A stretch of 64,000 nucleotides of DNA from Henningerozyma blattae CBS 6284 (lineage: Eukaryota; Ascomycota; Saccharomycetes; Saccharomycetales; Saccharomycetaceae): the NCBI RefSeq assembly GCF_000315915.1, contig NC_020189.1:496001-560000 (forward strand), written 5' to 3'. Position numbers and translations under genes: made by a program. Below the pieces are notes generated by a model. That model searched no databases, had not been told where the DNA came from, and was given only the letters and a program-made list of their open reading frames with translations. Positions 42,074 through 53,241 of this stretch are shown here, piece after piece; within the stretch, counting starts at the first letter, position 1, and each line of letters opens with the position of its first letter.

Positions 42074-44539
42074 ATGACAATGGTACGCACAAAAAGAGAA
42101 TACAATGACTCTGATAATACTAAAGGCGAGCCTGCACCCAAGAGAAGAACCAGAAGAAGAACTAGAAGTTCGGAAGACGTTTCTGCAGATGAATCAGAAA
42201 GTGATATAGACGAATTCGATAATCAGAATAAAAGAAATTTTAATGACTCTAGCCGGCCATATGAGCTTGTAGCTGGGATGCCGTCGTCATTAGAGATCCC
42301 AGAATATAAAGCAATGACACATCCGTTATCTGGCAAGGATTCAGCCGTATTATACCATTCATTGGTAGCGTCGAGGAAAACGTGGATCACTGGGACTATG
42401 TTTGAATGGTATTGGAGTAAACCTATTAAATTGCCAACACCAGATGGTAAATCCGAAGAACCAGGTGTAGGCAGTGGTAATAGTAGTATTAGAGATAAAA
42501 TGCAAAAAATGTGTGATTGTAAATTAGAAGGTGGACCACATATGTTTCCTGTACGATTGTTTATATTAAAGAATGAGGAGAAAGAAAAAATATGGCAGGA
42601 AGATCAAGATTCTAAAAAGAAAATAAAAGAAGAACGTAAGAAACAAGAAGTAGAGGATAAGAAGAAACGTATTGAAGAAAGAAAGAAACAGCAATTGCTT
42701 CGAAAGGAAGAAAAACAAGAACAGTTGAGAATACAAAAAGAAGAGCGAGCTAAACTTTTGGCTAAAAAGAAAGAAGAGCAGCAAAAATTAAAAGAAGAAC
42801 AAAAGAAATTAAAAAAGAGTCAAGCTCATATTCCAATGCTGAATACCAATACCATCAACAATAATAATATCCAACAGAATTCCAAATTGTCAAATAAGAA
42901 CGCAACAATATCAAAATCTACTAGAATTACACCATTGGCATCGTCGGCACCTTTAAACTCACAATCGTCAGCAACTTCGTTAGATACACCTGTTAAAAAG
43001 CCAACTGCTCGTTCAATCAATGCAAAAATGATTGCAAATCTAAACGTGATGGCTCAAAAAGATAAAAATTTAAATGAATTAATGGGCAAGGTAGCAAGAT
43101 GTGAAGCATCACAAGAACAAATAAATGAATTTAAAAAATTTATAGCTTTAGCAAAGCGCTTACCGCCTCCGAAAGGATGGATCGATCCGACGTTGAAACA
43201 AGCGCAGCCTCAACCGGAAACCATAGGTCATACACCAGCTTCAATTCCGCATGAAAAAACTACTTCTCAAAATAACAAGACCACTACCCAACATTCGAAA
43301 ACCTCTAATAAAAAGTTAAGTACTGATCCGAACTCCAAAGAGCCGTCAATACTTCCTAATAAACAAGAACTTAATACCAACACTTCTTTAAAACCTAATA
43401 ATTGCGTAATAGGGGGTGATTCAGTAAAATTAGAATCAAAAGACGCTTGCCCCGTAAAGGAATCCAAAGTAGAGGCTACAAATATAACTCCATCTGTGAT
43501 TACTTCAAGCATTAATGATAGTAAATCAGAACCAAATTTAAAATCAGATGATACGATCTTACCAACAACTTCATCTAGTACATCTATTATTAAGAACGAT
43601 ATTAAGACGGATGCTTGTTCCAATTTACCTTTAACAAAAACTGATATAACCGAAAATAATTCGAAGGATGCTAAAAGCTGCTGTACTGAAAGCATAACTA
43701 CTCCAGTAACAATCAATTCTTCGGCCATGGCATTAGAGTCCAAAAAACAGATACCTTTATCAGACAGTAATCTACCTGCAACTGGTAAATCCATTACATT
43801 ACATGGTTCTGATAACGATGTAAATCCACAAGAATCTAACATCAAATCTTCTACTCCAATTAATGGTATACTACTTCCTAAAAAAGAATCAGAAAATATC
43901 GTTAAAACTGAGAATAATAATACTACCTCTAAAAGGGCAGAGATTGATAAACATAAAAAACTAGCTAAGCAACAACAAAAACTGGAGGAAAAATCTATGC
44001 AATTAACAGCTTTCCAGCAAAAATATACTACAGGTGCAGAATTAGTAATCGAATTTAGTGAGAATGCTGGCCATCGGTTTAGATTGCCGTTTAAAAGTAT
44101 CATTGAATATAGAGCTAACAAATTTATTATTTCGTGGATCATGATTCATAATACCAGAGAAATTGAACGTTATAAGGCTAAGAAATTGAAAGAATTAACA
44201 AGAAGACAGCATCGTGCTGATGTAAAAGACCAAATATTGGCGGATTATAATGTTTACGCAGATCAAGGCTCCCCAAAACCGTTATTTTCAACTATGACGG
44301 TAAAACTTCATGGTATCCACAAAAGGTTTGCGTCTATTTTACTAAATAGTGTTGAAGATAGTAACAAGGTTAGTGAATGGATGTCTGTTATATTGGAAAG
44401 AGGGATTAGATTATCGGGATATAATTTATGGTACCAATTGGATGGATATGATGATAGCCAGTTATCAGAAAAATTAAGGGAAGGATTGGTTGAACATGAA
44501 GAAAACCTTGGTCGCAGAAGAAGAGTAAGTCATTCTTAA
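42074..44539 (+). CDS. SWC3: SWR1 complex subunit Swc3
   Basis: Subunit of the SWR1 chromatin remodeller that deposits H2A.Z. It is 821 residues, longer than S. cerevisiae (625). The conserved N-terminal block (PYELVAGMPSSLEIPEY; VLYHSLVASRKTWITGTMFE; RDKMQKMCDCKLEGGPHMFP; VRLFILKNEEKEKIW) precedes a highly charged helical region at about 180-255 (KKxEER repeats). A Ser/Thr/Asn-rich variable region covers about 260-640. The conserved C-terminal part includes LTAFQQKYTTGAELVIEF, ISWIMIHNTREIERYKAKK, GIHKRFASILLNSVED and LSGYNLWYQLDGYDD. Extra length lies in the middle. The first ATG (MTMVRTKRE) or the second, at codon 3, could be used. Confidence 0.95.
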   Translation: MTMVRTKREYNDSDNTKGEPAPKRRTRRRTRSSEDVSADESESDIDEFDNQNKRNFNDSSRPYELVAGMPSSLEIPEYKAMTHPLSGKDSAVLYHSLVASRKTWITGTMFEWYWSKPIKLPTPDGKSEEPGVGSGNSSIRDKMQKMCDCKLEGGPHMFPVRLFILKNEEKEKIWQEDQDSKKKIKEERKKQEVEDKKKRIEERKKQQLLRKEEKQEQLRIQKEERAKLLAKKKEEQQKLKEEQKKLKKSQAHIPMLNTNTINNNNIQQNSKLSNKNATISKSTRITPLASSAPLNSQSSATSLDTPVKKPTARSINAKMIANLNVMAQKDKNLNELMGKVARCEASQEQINEFKKFIALAKRLPPPKGWIDPTLKQAQPQPETIGHTPASIPHEKTTSQNNKTTTQHSKTSNKKLSTDPNSKEPSILPNKQELNTNTSLKPNNCVIGGDSVKLESKDACPVKESKVEATNITPSVITSSINDSKSEPNLKSDDTILPTTSSSTSIIKNDIKTDACSNLPLTKTDITENNSKDAKSCCTESITTPVTINSSAMALESKKQIPLSDSNLPATGKSITLHGSDNDVNPQESNIKSSTPINGILLPKKESENIVKTENNNTTSKRAEIDKHKKLAKQQQKLEEKSMQLTAFQQKYTTGAELVIEFSENAGHRFRLPFKSIIEYRANKFIISWIMIHNTREIERYKAKKLKELTRRQHRADVKDQILADYNVYADQGSPKPLFSTMTVKLHGIHKRFASILLNSVEDSNKVSEWMSVILERGIRLSGYNLWYQLDGYDDSQLSEKLREGLVEHEENLGRRRRVSHS

Positions 44540-46266
44540 AACTATATCGATAAGAACTATAGTAAAAAAACTGTTTTAGTTGTAATTAATAAGCTAGCAC
44601 CATAAATACTTTGCTTAAATTGGATAGCAAATCAACCTTTATCCTGATTTTATCCCTATTTAACACTGATATAATTTTATCGATAGAAAACCTAGATTTT
44701 TAAAGAACTATATACATATATAGTGCAAAAGGAAATAGTGGCAGGATATTCGCATTACCTTTCGTAAATTGATATTTTAATTTTTGCATTTCACTTTATT
44801 AACGTTATGGAATTCTCTTTGGATATTACGCTCCAATATTGTATCAGTATCTAGATATATTACATATAGTCCTATGCATATTAGGCAAGGGATCTTAATA
44901 GCAAAATCCCTGGTTTTTATATTTGTCCCAGGATTTATTTTTTTTAGCCTATTCTTATAATTGTAAGTATATTTAGAAACTTATTAAATAAATATTTAAA
45001 TTGTACGAAAACAGAAACAACACTAAAAAAAGAACTTGGAGCAGGTAACTTCCTCCTACAAAGTTGGAACCTGCTGCTAATATGTTTAATAGAATGAATT
45101 TTATTCTATATAATAATATGAGAGTTTTGATCTTTTTAAAAAAAGCATTTAACTGCTATCAGCCAAACAATAAAAGAGTTTTAGAAAAAAGTACATACAG
45201 TATTTCACATATATATATATATTAATTTTTTTCGTAAGTACGTTACAAAAAAACTAAATCTGATCAAATCTTTACTTAAGAGCAAAGCAGCGTTGTATTA
45301 GTGCTATGACTCAAGCTTCTGTGTTCAATAGATATAGATGCAAAAAAAAATAGTAGTAAAGAGGCCTCTATTAACATTTCCTATAAGGATAAATGGTATT
45401 TCTATTATATTACCGTACGGTACTATCATATTATCCAGTTATTGTATTCTCGCATTAATCCCAATATCTACTTCACTTTATCACCATTCCTCTGTCAAAA
45501 AATACCTATTACAGGAATATTTTTATTCATTTTTCTCAATATTCTATTTATCTCTATAATAAGACAGTATGGTCTTATAACAGTCATTATGGAGTTTTTG
45601 AGCATATTGAATTCCTATTATTACATATATTTTCATCCTTAATTCTTCTCCTCTATCATTTTTAGCCTATATTATATGCCTACGTAAGCAATACCCTTGC
45701 TATATATAAACGTTAATTCCATTAACCTACTATAAAGTTCCCTTCATCTGTTTTTCTTTTTCTTTATTTTGCTTCTCACGATTAATATATGAGTCGAATT
45801 ACAGATTTAAAGAATCTAATATTTCTGGTACATCTGAATGTCAGAGCTGTGGCATTATGTGTCATAAGTCGTGGGTTTGTGTTAACAGCTAATATCCCAA
45901 AAGTTTACAACTGTTCATTGTATATCCTGTATATATTATATATTACCTTTCGAAAGAAGCAAGGAGATTTTTTATAATAATAATATAATAATTATTCAAA
46001 CAGATTACTTAACTAAGAATTAAACTATGAGCAACAATATTTTGAACAGTACGACCACTGGTCACTGAGTAACAGAAACAAATTAAAAAAAATTACTAGT
46101 CTGGTAATAGCTATCTGTATTTCTAAAAAGCTACTCTTACTTTAGAATCTGTTTATATTTATTTCAATAGATAATAATATATAAAAAATCAAAAAATGAA
46201 TAACTAGTTCCTAATACAAAATATAAATATACCACGTGACTTTAAGTTAACTAGCAAAAATAAATT
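44540..46266. other. Gene-free stretch between SWC3 and tRNA-Gly
   Basis: 1.7 kb AT-rich DNA. One strong hairpin lies at 45040-45075 (AGCAGGTAACTT against AAGTTGGAACCTGCT with a small bulge), followed by a weaker one (ATAGAAT/ATTCTAT). No supported gene; the small open frames at 45338-45977 have no recognisable content. Confidence 0.5.
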
Positions 46267-46337
46267 TGCGCAAGCCCGGAATCGAACCGGGGGCCCAACG
46301 ATGGCAACGTTGGATTTTACCACTAAACCACTTGCGC
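46267..46337 (-). tRNA. tRNA-Gly (GCC)
   Basis: Complete 71-nt cloverleaf on the minus strand beginning GCGCAAGTGGTTTAGTGG, anticodon loop TTGCCAT, T arm CCGGTTCGATTCCGG, discriminator A. Apparently identical to S. cerevisiae tRNA-Gly(GCC). Confidence 0.97.
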
Positions 46338-46441
46338 TAACTTCGCTTATTGTTTTAGACGAGATCGACTTTAGACTCATCTACAAGTTGCTAACTAGAA
46401 ATTATACATACCACTGAGCAACTGCTAGTTGTATACCTGTG

Positions 46442-46657
46442 TGCTGGAATATGATTATACCATTTTCTATTAAGTGGTAAAAGACTTTTTATCACGTGAC
46501 TTATCATTTAAAATGTGTTTTTCTTATTATATCGAAAACACTATTTAAGAAATATATTCATTTTAGTTATGGTATTTACTATATATTTCTAAATAAAGTA
46601 ATCGTCATTACATTTTAAACACAGTATAACAATGTCTAACTCTCTTGAATCCCAGTA
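46442..46657. mobile_element. Solo LTR, family D copy 2
   Basis: 216 bp, TGCTGGAATATG to CCCAGTA, with a perfect 5-bp target duplication CTGTG (46437-46441 and 46658-46662). It lies about 105 bp upstream of tRNA-Gly. It is nearly identical to the copies at 24251 and 51826. Confidence 0.9.
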
Positions 46658-47012
46658 CTGTGAATACCTGTGAATATCGGTTCGATGCATAATCTCTACT
46701 AGTTAGCCAGCATTACTCAAACTGTGCACTCCTACCCTTGTAAGTAAGTTTATAAACAGTCCAATTAAAGTAAAATGGAAAAGCTGGTGTTAACCTTTGA
46801 AAAGTATTTAAAGGCCAGCTTTTTCAGACTGAAGACATAAATTTATAGTTCTTTCATTTAATTATTTAGTTTAAAAAGAACAACAATTATATTCGTAAGT
46901 TCGAAATATTAACTGGTGTTAAGCTAATAAGATTGTTAAGTTAAGTTTTGGTAGTTACTTATTAAGTGTATTGTACTACTAAGTTGGTTTATAACTTCAA
47001 CAACGAAAAAGA
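46658..47012. other. Spacer between solo LTR and tRNA-Lys
   Basis: Nothing recognisable apart from the LTR target duplication at its left edge. Confidence 0.55.
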
Positions 47013-47085
47013 GCCTTGTTGGCGCAATCGGTAGCGCGTGTGACTCTTAATCACAAGGTTAGGGGTTCGATCCCCCTACAGGGCT
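47013..47085 (+). tRNA. tRNA-Lys (CTT)
   Basis: 73-nt cloverleaf beginning GCCTTGTTGGCGCAATCGG; anticodon loop CTCTTAA gives CTT; T arm GGGGTTCGATCCCC; acceptor ends ACAGGGC plus T. A run of T follows at 47089-47093 as terminator. No intron. Confidence 0.96.
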
Positions 47086-47112
47086 TCATTTTTGCGTAAC
47101 TATTTTAATTTC

Positions 47113-47446
47113 TGTTACTCCCAGTAGTATATCTTTTTGGCTGCTAGTTTAATACCAACTGTTTATTAAACTATACAACTATATACCTGAGCCTATGTAA
47201 GTTAAATATTATTATTATTACGTCCGATTTGTTCACTATACACTTCCATCTTTTGTATTTCATTCTTTTTGTTTTCTAGTTCTTACTTCTTTGTTCTACT
47301 TTAACCCTCCAGTTTATTCTTTTAGCTTTAGATTCTTAAATAGAATTTATGTTCATGATTCACTTACTTGTTAATCTACATGTTCATTCCATTATCATGT
47401 GATCATGATTTATACACGTTACTAACGTAGCTCACACCACGTGACA
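47113..47446 (+). mobile_element. LTR-like element, family E copy 1
   Basis: 334 bp with TG...CA ends (TGTTACTCCCAG to CACGTGACA), found again in inverted orientation at 52273-52607 with about 95 percent identity by eye. It begins only 27 bp after the 3' end of tRNA-Lys. I see no target duplication. It has the size and termini of a solo LTR; no internal gag-pol is present. Confidence 0.7.
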
Positions 47447-47568
47447 TAAATTTTTGATATCTTATTGCTATAAATTTTTTGCTATCTTATTGATAAATGC
47501 AAATAACTTAATCTATTATTTGATAATTGAATGAATAGTTCTATATTTTAAATTAAAGATACTTAATA

Positions 47569-48108
47569 TGTCGTAGATTGTACTACGGTCAATTATAATT
47601 CTTGCTATATAAATGTGTATGTTACCCGGTTTTCGAATTCAGCCAGGAATTGATATAAAATTTGGTTATTTTGTTAAACAGAATACTCTTTCTGAATATC
47701 CATCTTCACAGAACGTTCCTCTTATATAAGACCTATGTCTCGTCAGACACAAGCTTCCCGGACATAACCATTATGTTCTCATAAGAACCGGCGTTCTGTA
47801 AGATACTCTTGACGAGCTGAATTATAACCGCAGTCCCAATTCGTAGACTACGCCTACCGCATAGTCTTTGCCGATGATAGTAGTACGGTACCTCAACATT
47901 TACCTATCATCTCACTTGTAGAGTTAACTCAGAAGTTAACCTACTCCTAACTTGTATCTGATATCTACAGGCTCGCCCTGTAGATCATCTCAGATCTCCT
48001 GTCTTCGTAGATACTCCTGTATCTCTTAAGACCTGATGATAGATTACTCTATTCTCTTTCGGAATACATTCTTCCCGTGCATATTTTCAAGCTACATACT
48101 TATTCATC
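47569..48108 (+). repeat. Diverged 0.54-kb repeat, family F copy 1
   Basis: Recurs in the same orientation at 52711-53241, with many substitutions and small indels. Shared landmarks are TGTCGTAGATT, AAACAGAATACTC, CATTCCTCTTATATAA-like, GGTACCT and ACATTTACCTATCATC. The indels are not multiples of three and stops are frequent, so it is not coding in either copy. Probably an old mobile-element remnant. Confidence 0.75.
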
Positions 48109-48215
48109 TGTATATGCTCCAAAGTCTAGCTTCTGACCACGTGACCCAACAGGCACTTGGTCACATGCCCTAACTGGATCTACCACATAATAATATAAAT
48201 AACAGTATAAAAGAG

Positions 48216-48287
48216 TAACTGATGATAACAAAATAACTGATGATAATAAAATAACTGATGATAACAAAATAACTGTTGATAATAAAA
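48216..48287. repeat. 18-bp minisatellite, 4 units
   Basis: Four copies of TAACTGATGATAACAAAA with one or two substitutions in units 2 and 4. Non-coding. Confidence 0.9.
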
Positions 48288-49349
48288 ATAATAAAAATTG
48301 AAATAACAATTTAAAGGTAACAATAAAAGTAAAAGATAAAAGATAAAAAATAAAGAGTAAAAAATAAAATTATTTCTTTCGGTATTTAGTTTCGTATATC
48401 ATGCTGTTCTGTGCTTTTCTTATTGATGATGGTTTTCTTCCCTCTATTTTCTCATTCTTTTCACTTAACTTTATTCACATCTTCTTGCTCATCGAAATAT
48501 TTACGGAATTTAAAGATTTTCGCTAGCAGCAAATGCTAGCTACTCGACATACCGCATCATTGTCACGTGACAGGTGTTAAAAATATTATTTATCTTTCAT
48601 GAAATCTTTATTGCAATTATTCTTACATTTCTTTTACTGATACCATAAGTTTAAATTGATCAACTAATTAATAGATGGTATATTTCGTTCACCTTCCATA
48701 AAAAATGGTACATTTTTTTTAAATTAGACACACATTCTGTATATGTAAAGCCTCAGTTTACCATTAGATTGCCTAAATAATTCGTAGACATTTAATGTGT
48801 ATTTTCATCGCTGCGATTCTGACTTAAGTCAATGTATTTAGATATTGTATATAAATCTGATAGATAATGTGGTTCGAGATGTGGTTGTAATGCCAGATTA
48901 AATAATTAAATTTTAATTAGCAGAGGTTCAGAGATGGTGATAGTACTCAAATCAATAAATTTATTTCCGTAATATATTTTACTACTACATCGCAGTTCCT
49001 CTTGAGGTACTTTTTAAAAACGTTCCTTAAAATATTTTAAAATATTTATGCATCTTCCCTCTCATGTAAGAACTATTATACTTAAATTGTTGGGTAATAA
49101 TCATCCTAAATGACCGATATACTAGGCCGTTATAAAATTTAGAGAATTTAATACTTTAAATGTTAATCATTTATTATGATAATATTTTTAAGAAAATTAT
49201 TCTGGTATTACATAATATTTTGTATTAAATAAAGAATCTAAGCATGCCAACATGAAAATATTAAAGTATTTTGTACCATAGCATACAGGAATATATGTCG
49301 TATTAATTCCATGTGAGTTTTTAAATAGGATGATATTAAGGAAAAAGTA
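48288..49349. other. Gene-free region 3' of PRP45
   Basis: AT-rich; contains two GCTAGC palindromes separated by 7 bp at about 48522-48542 and TCACGTGA at about 48562. No gene seen. Confidence 0.55.
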
Positions 49350-50630
49350 TCAATTTGGAGATTCTTTTTCACTATCAGCATCTGTAAACTCAATAGGTCT
49401 CCCAATTTTAGTATCTTTCCAACCTCCTTCACTGAGCTCATTGTTAAATTTAATCAAATTAGGCCTGTATATGCTATCGATATTCTGTTGGGCAAACAAA
49501 GGACTCTGATAAGTTTGATCCTCATGGATTCTTGCATTCGATTTAGCACCTTGAGAATACAATCTAGAATCATACTGAACTTCTGGAGTTTCAGTTGCTT
49601 TTGTAGCACCCAAAGTAACTTTCTGAGAAATATCTCTGCCATCTGTTTCAGAAAGAGTTCTAAAGCTATGTAGCACACCTTGTTCAGAATTTTTTACTTT
49701 TCTTTCATATCGGTCCTTCTTTATTCTTCTATTATCCTCTCTATGTCTATAGCTAAGGTCAGTATTCCTAATTCTATGATATTGCCGTCTCTCTTCATGA
49801 ACTTTCACAGCTAATTGCTTAAGTTTCTCTTCCCTTTCCATTTCTTCTTTTTCTAATTTTAATTTTTTAGCCATTGCCTTCATTTTTAATGTTTCTCTAG
49901 CCTTCTTGTCAGCCTCCTCTAGGGCATTAGAAATATCTTCAAATTTCGAACTAATTTCAAGGGATTTAATACCTTGAGGATCATTTTTCTTATCTGACAC
50001 TAATCTTTTATCCAAATCAATTGCAAACCCGTTAGGATTTTTCCAATTCGATATCGCAGATGGAATATTCCATGCTGCCTTTTCTTCTTTTGACAGTAAT
50101 AGTCTATCAGATTCACCTGTTTTATGTAAAATAGGTATATCTGATTCATCAGTTTGGAGTAGTTGGTTTTTTTTCTGTTTAATCATGTTGGGCTGCAATG
50201 GATCACTGGCATGCTCGATAATGCGAATATTGCGAGATTCAGACGCATCGCTACCAAGGTTTTTAGACTTGTATTCGACATCATACGAATTTCTGTTAGC
50301 TTTTAATGAATTTTTAGGCATAGAGGCATTCACTGTATTTAGATTTGACAGCAGTTCTTCTAATTTCAATTTTGTCCGATTATAGGTATCATTTATTTCA
50401 TCTTCAGTTGGTAATGGAATTTCTAAGTTGAAATTTTTCTGTCTAAGTGGAACAAAATCATTAAATTTGATGTGCTCTGAGACTTGTGAGTCTAATATCC
50501 TGGATTTTTCGTCAAAATCTTGGGATAATACATTAGCCTTGAATTTATTGATTAATTGTTGCCGTATACGATAAGTAGATTTATTAGTTTTTGTGTTTTT
50601 TGGAGATGGCAGTCTAGATGTAAAGGACAT
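49350..50630 (-). CDS. PRP45: Splicing factor Prp45 (SNW/SKIP family)
   Basis: Pre-mRNA splicing factor of the NineTeen-complex-related group, needed for catalytic activation and second-step function; orthologue of human SKIP. It is 426 residues (S. cerevisiae 379). The start MSFTSRLPSPK resembles MFSNRLPPPK. Conserved segments include KFNDFVPLRQKNFNLEIPLP, the SNW motif in SAISNWKNPNGFAIDLDKR near 190-208, EDISNALEEADKKARE with the following basic helix, and RDISQKVTLGATK...VQYDSRLYSQGA...HEDQTYQSPLFAQQNIDSIY. It is isolated between two tRNA/LTR clusters. Confidence 0.95.
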   Translation of the reverse strand: MSFTSRLPSPKNTKTNKSTYRIRQQLINKFKANVLSQDFDEKSRILDSQVSEHIKFNDFVPLRQKNFNLEIPLPTEDEINDTYNRTKLKLEELLSNLNTVNASMPKNSLKANRNSYDVEYKSKNLGSDASESRNIRIIEHASDPLQPNMIKQKKNQLLQTDESDIPILHKTGESDRLLLSKEEKAAWNIPSAISNWKNPNGFAIDLDKRLVSDKKNDPQGIKSLEISSKFEDISNALEEADKKARETLKMKAMAKKLKLEKEEMEREEKLKQLAVKVHEERRQYHRIRNTDLSYRHREDNRRIKKDRYERKVKNSEQGVLHSFRTLSETDGRDISQKVTLGATKATETPEVQYDSRLYSQGAKSNARIHEDQTYQSPLFAQQNIDSIYRPNLIKFNNELSEGGWKDTKIGRPIEFTDADSEKESPN

Positions 50631-51825
50631 TATTGTAATATTCTTTGTTAGAAATTACAATAAAAATTATTTGCTAAAAGTTTTATCTCACTGATTGTCC
50701 AGGATAATTTTGTATAATAGTACACTTAAAATAAACTTATATAAGTTCTCACTTTTCGGAAACCGTACACCACACTCATTAGTATTGTTGAAAAAATTTC
50801 GGAAAGTAGCAAAAGTGTAAGTAAATATTGCGCGGCTACATTTGTAAACCCTGATTTCTAACTTTATTATGGGTGTAATATACTTTCCCTCTAATTGCAT
50901 GTTAGTTTAATTTATTACATATTCTTTGTACTAGATTGAAGAAAAAATATTAATTAGTTTTCTATATCATTGGTCTACAGAATATTTCCTCATTAATAGA
51001 TTTAACATAGGTATAACAGTCTTTAAGAATTGAATACAATCTCCAGGATGATATAGGGCTTAAACTTGCAAGTTTATAGTTATGCTAAACAGTAAGTTTT
51101 GAATCTTTCCTCTCTCTTTCTGCATATATATATATTTGGACTGAAAAAAAAACTTTTAACTGAACCCAACATCAATCCTAGACAAATACCATAATTACCA
51201 GATAATTATTTACTCCTTGGCATATAGATAATTTAACAATTAATGGATGTACAGAGTGTTATCTATCATCAGTATTAAAGTTGCTACCTTCCTAGGCAGT
51301 ATTTAAATAGTGTTTCTACGTACCTATGTTACAATTAGCAATAGCATGCTTCGTAGCTCAATAAAGAAAATACAATATTAGAAAGAGAAAAAAAAGGAGT
51401 GATAATAGTATATTGCAATACTAGGGGCAATTAATAATAGAGATACTGTAAGTAATCGGTTATCTAGCTGGAACAAATATTCTATTAATAAAAGAGCAAT
51501 TAGTAAATTAGATGACTATTAGAGTATGCTAGGGTATAAAGCCATAAAATGAGGATATGCTTCTCACTTGATGTTCCTCTTCCTAAAAGAAGACTCTCTA
51601 AATGAAGTTCAATTGAAAAGCACTTAAGAAGTAATATATAATACCTACATAAATATCAGCCAAAAACAATAACTGAGATTAAAGTTTATAGGATAGAACT
51701 GAAAAGTAACCAGATACAATGTTAGGACGCGACAGCTTAAAAAGCCTATAGAGTCATCAAATAGAGGTAAGTTAAAATATTCACATAGAAATGGCTTTAT
51801 TTATTGTAGTAAATTATGTTCAGAT
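50631..51825. other. PRP45 upstream region
   Basis: Contains two TTTCCGAAA-type sites (about 50753-50761 and 50788-50796, minus-strand reading) about 130-160 bp upstream of PRP45, possibly promoter elements. The remainder is AT-rich with no supported gene. Confidence 0.5.
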
Positions 51826-52042
51826 TGCTGGAATATGATTATATCATTTTGTATTAAGAGGTAAAAGACTTTTTATCACGTGACTTATTGTTTAAAATGT
51901 GTTTTTCTGTTTATATCAAAAAACACTATTTAAGAAATATATTCATTTTAATTATATTATTTACTATATATGTCTAAATAAAGTAATCGTATTTACATCT
52001 TAAACACAGTATAACAATGTCTAACTCTCTTGAATCCCAGTA
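51826..52042. mobile_element. Solo LTR, family D copy 3
   Basis: 217 bp from TGCTGGAATATG to CCCAGTA, nearly identical to copies 1 and 2. It ends about 145 bp upstream of tRNA-Ile. The flanks CAGAT and ATTTG do not match, so the target duplication is lost or the LTR arose by recombination between two insertions. Confidence 0.88.
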
Positions 52043-52187
52043 ATTTGAATATCTTGAGCTTCTTGGTCAGGTATCTTATCAAAATATTACTTTCTCTATG
52101 AAAATTTACAGTTTGTTAATGGAATAAAGCTTATTCTGCTATGCTATTAGTCATCTGAATGTTTATCCAAAAAAACAAGGAAAAAGT

Positions 52188-52261
52188 GGTTCTTTGGCCC
52201 AGTTGGTTAAGGCATCGTGCTAATAACGCGGGGATCAGCGGTTCGATCCCGCTAGGAACCA
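52188..52261 (+). tRNA. tRNA-Ile (AAT)
   Basis: 74-nt cloverleaf beginning GGTTCTTTGGCCCAGTTGG; anticodon loop CTAATAA gives AAT; T arm GCGGTTCGATCCCGC; acceptor GGAACC plus discriminator A. A T run follows at once. No intron. Confidence 0.97.
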
Positions 52262-52272
52262 ATTTTTTAACT

Positions 52273-52607
52273 TGTCACGTAGTGTGAGCTGCGATAGTAA
52301 CGTGTATAAATCATGATCACGTGATAACGGAATGAACATGTAGATTAACAAGCAAGTGAATCATGAACATAAATTCTATTTAAGAATCTAAAGCTAAAAG
52401 AATAAACTGGAGGGTTAAAGTAGAACAAAGAAGTAAGAACTAGAAAACAAAAAGAATGAAATACAAAAGATGGAAGTGTATAGTGAACAAATCGGAATGT
52501 AATAATAATAATATTTAACTTACATAGGCTCAGGTATATAGTTGTATAGTTTAATAAACAGTTAGTATTAAACTAGCAGCTAAAAAATTATACCACTGGG
52601 AGTAGCA
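52273..52607 (-). mobile_element. LTR-like element, family E copy 2
   Basis: 335 bp, reverse complement of the element at 47113-47446, reading TGCTACTCCCAG to ACGTGACA on the minus strand. It starts 11 bp beyond the 3' end of tRNA-Ile. No target duplication is visible (TAACT against AAGTT). Confidence 0.7.
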
Positions 52608-52668
52608 AAGTTTAAAATTGTTACACTCGAATATAACATGTCACGTGATATGAAACACTATTTCTCTC

Positions 52669-53241
52669 TGCTACCCCCAGTGATATCCTTTTGCTACTAA
52701 CTTATTATTTTGTCGTAGATTTAGCTATGATATATAATAATTCTTACTATAAATCTGTCTACGTTATTCAGATTTCAGTTAGAACTAGGAATTAATATGA
52801 AATTAGATTGTTTCGTTAAACAGAATACTCATTCTGAATATCTATCTTCACAGAGCATTCCTCTTATATAACACCTGTGTCTTCTCAGACACATGCTTCT
52901 CGGAAATAATATATATGTTCTCTTCAGAACTGGTGCTCTGGAAGATAACTCTTAACGAGCCGAATTATAACAGCCGTTCCAATTAATAGATCACGTCTTC
53001 CGTATAGTCTCTGCCAATGATAGTAATATGGTACCTAAACATTTACCTATCATCCCACTTTCAGGTGTAAGCTTCTAAAAGCCGCCCTGCCCTTAACTTA
53101 GTCTTGAGCCTACAGCCTCACTTCTTTGATCACCTTCGATCTCTTGTCCTCTGCGACTTCTTAGATATCTCTGTATCTCTTAAGTCCTCATCTTATCTAT
53201 AAATATATTCTTTCGTGCACTTTCTAGTATAAACTCATTCA
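52669..53241 (+). repeat. Diverged repeat, family F copy 2
   Basis: 52711-53241 matches 47569-48108 in the same orientation. Its left end at 52669 reads TGCTACCCCCAGTGATAT, very like the first bases of family E (TGCTACTCCCAGTGGTAT), so E and F may be related LTRs sharing terminal sequence. Confidence 0.7.

Noticed and set aside
43267..44142. 291-codon open frame antisense to SWC3
   Set aside because: Shadow of the low-complexity middle of SWC3; no start context or family match.
47569..48108. Family F repeat as a protein-coding relic
   Set aside because: Differences between the two copies include indels that are not multiples of three, and stops occur in every frame of both.
48216..48287. 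Regular 18-bp repeats considered as a CRISPR-like array
   Set aside because: Units are directly adjacent without spacers, in a nuclear yeast sequence; it is a minisatellite.
50753..50796. Two TTTCCGAAA motifs resembling the core of centromere element CDEIII
   Set aside because: The flanking bases do not fit the rest of CDEIII, and no CDEI plus AT-rich CDEII arrangement of the right length is beside them. They lie in the PRP45 promoter.
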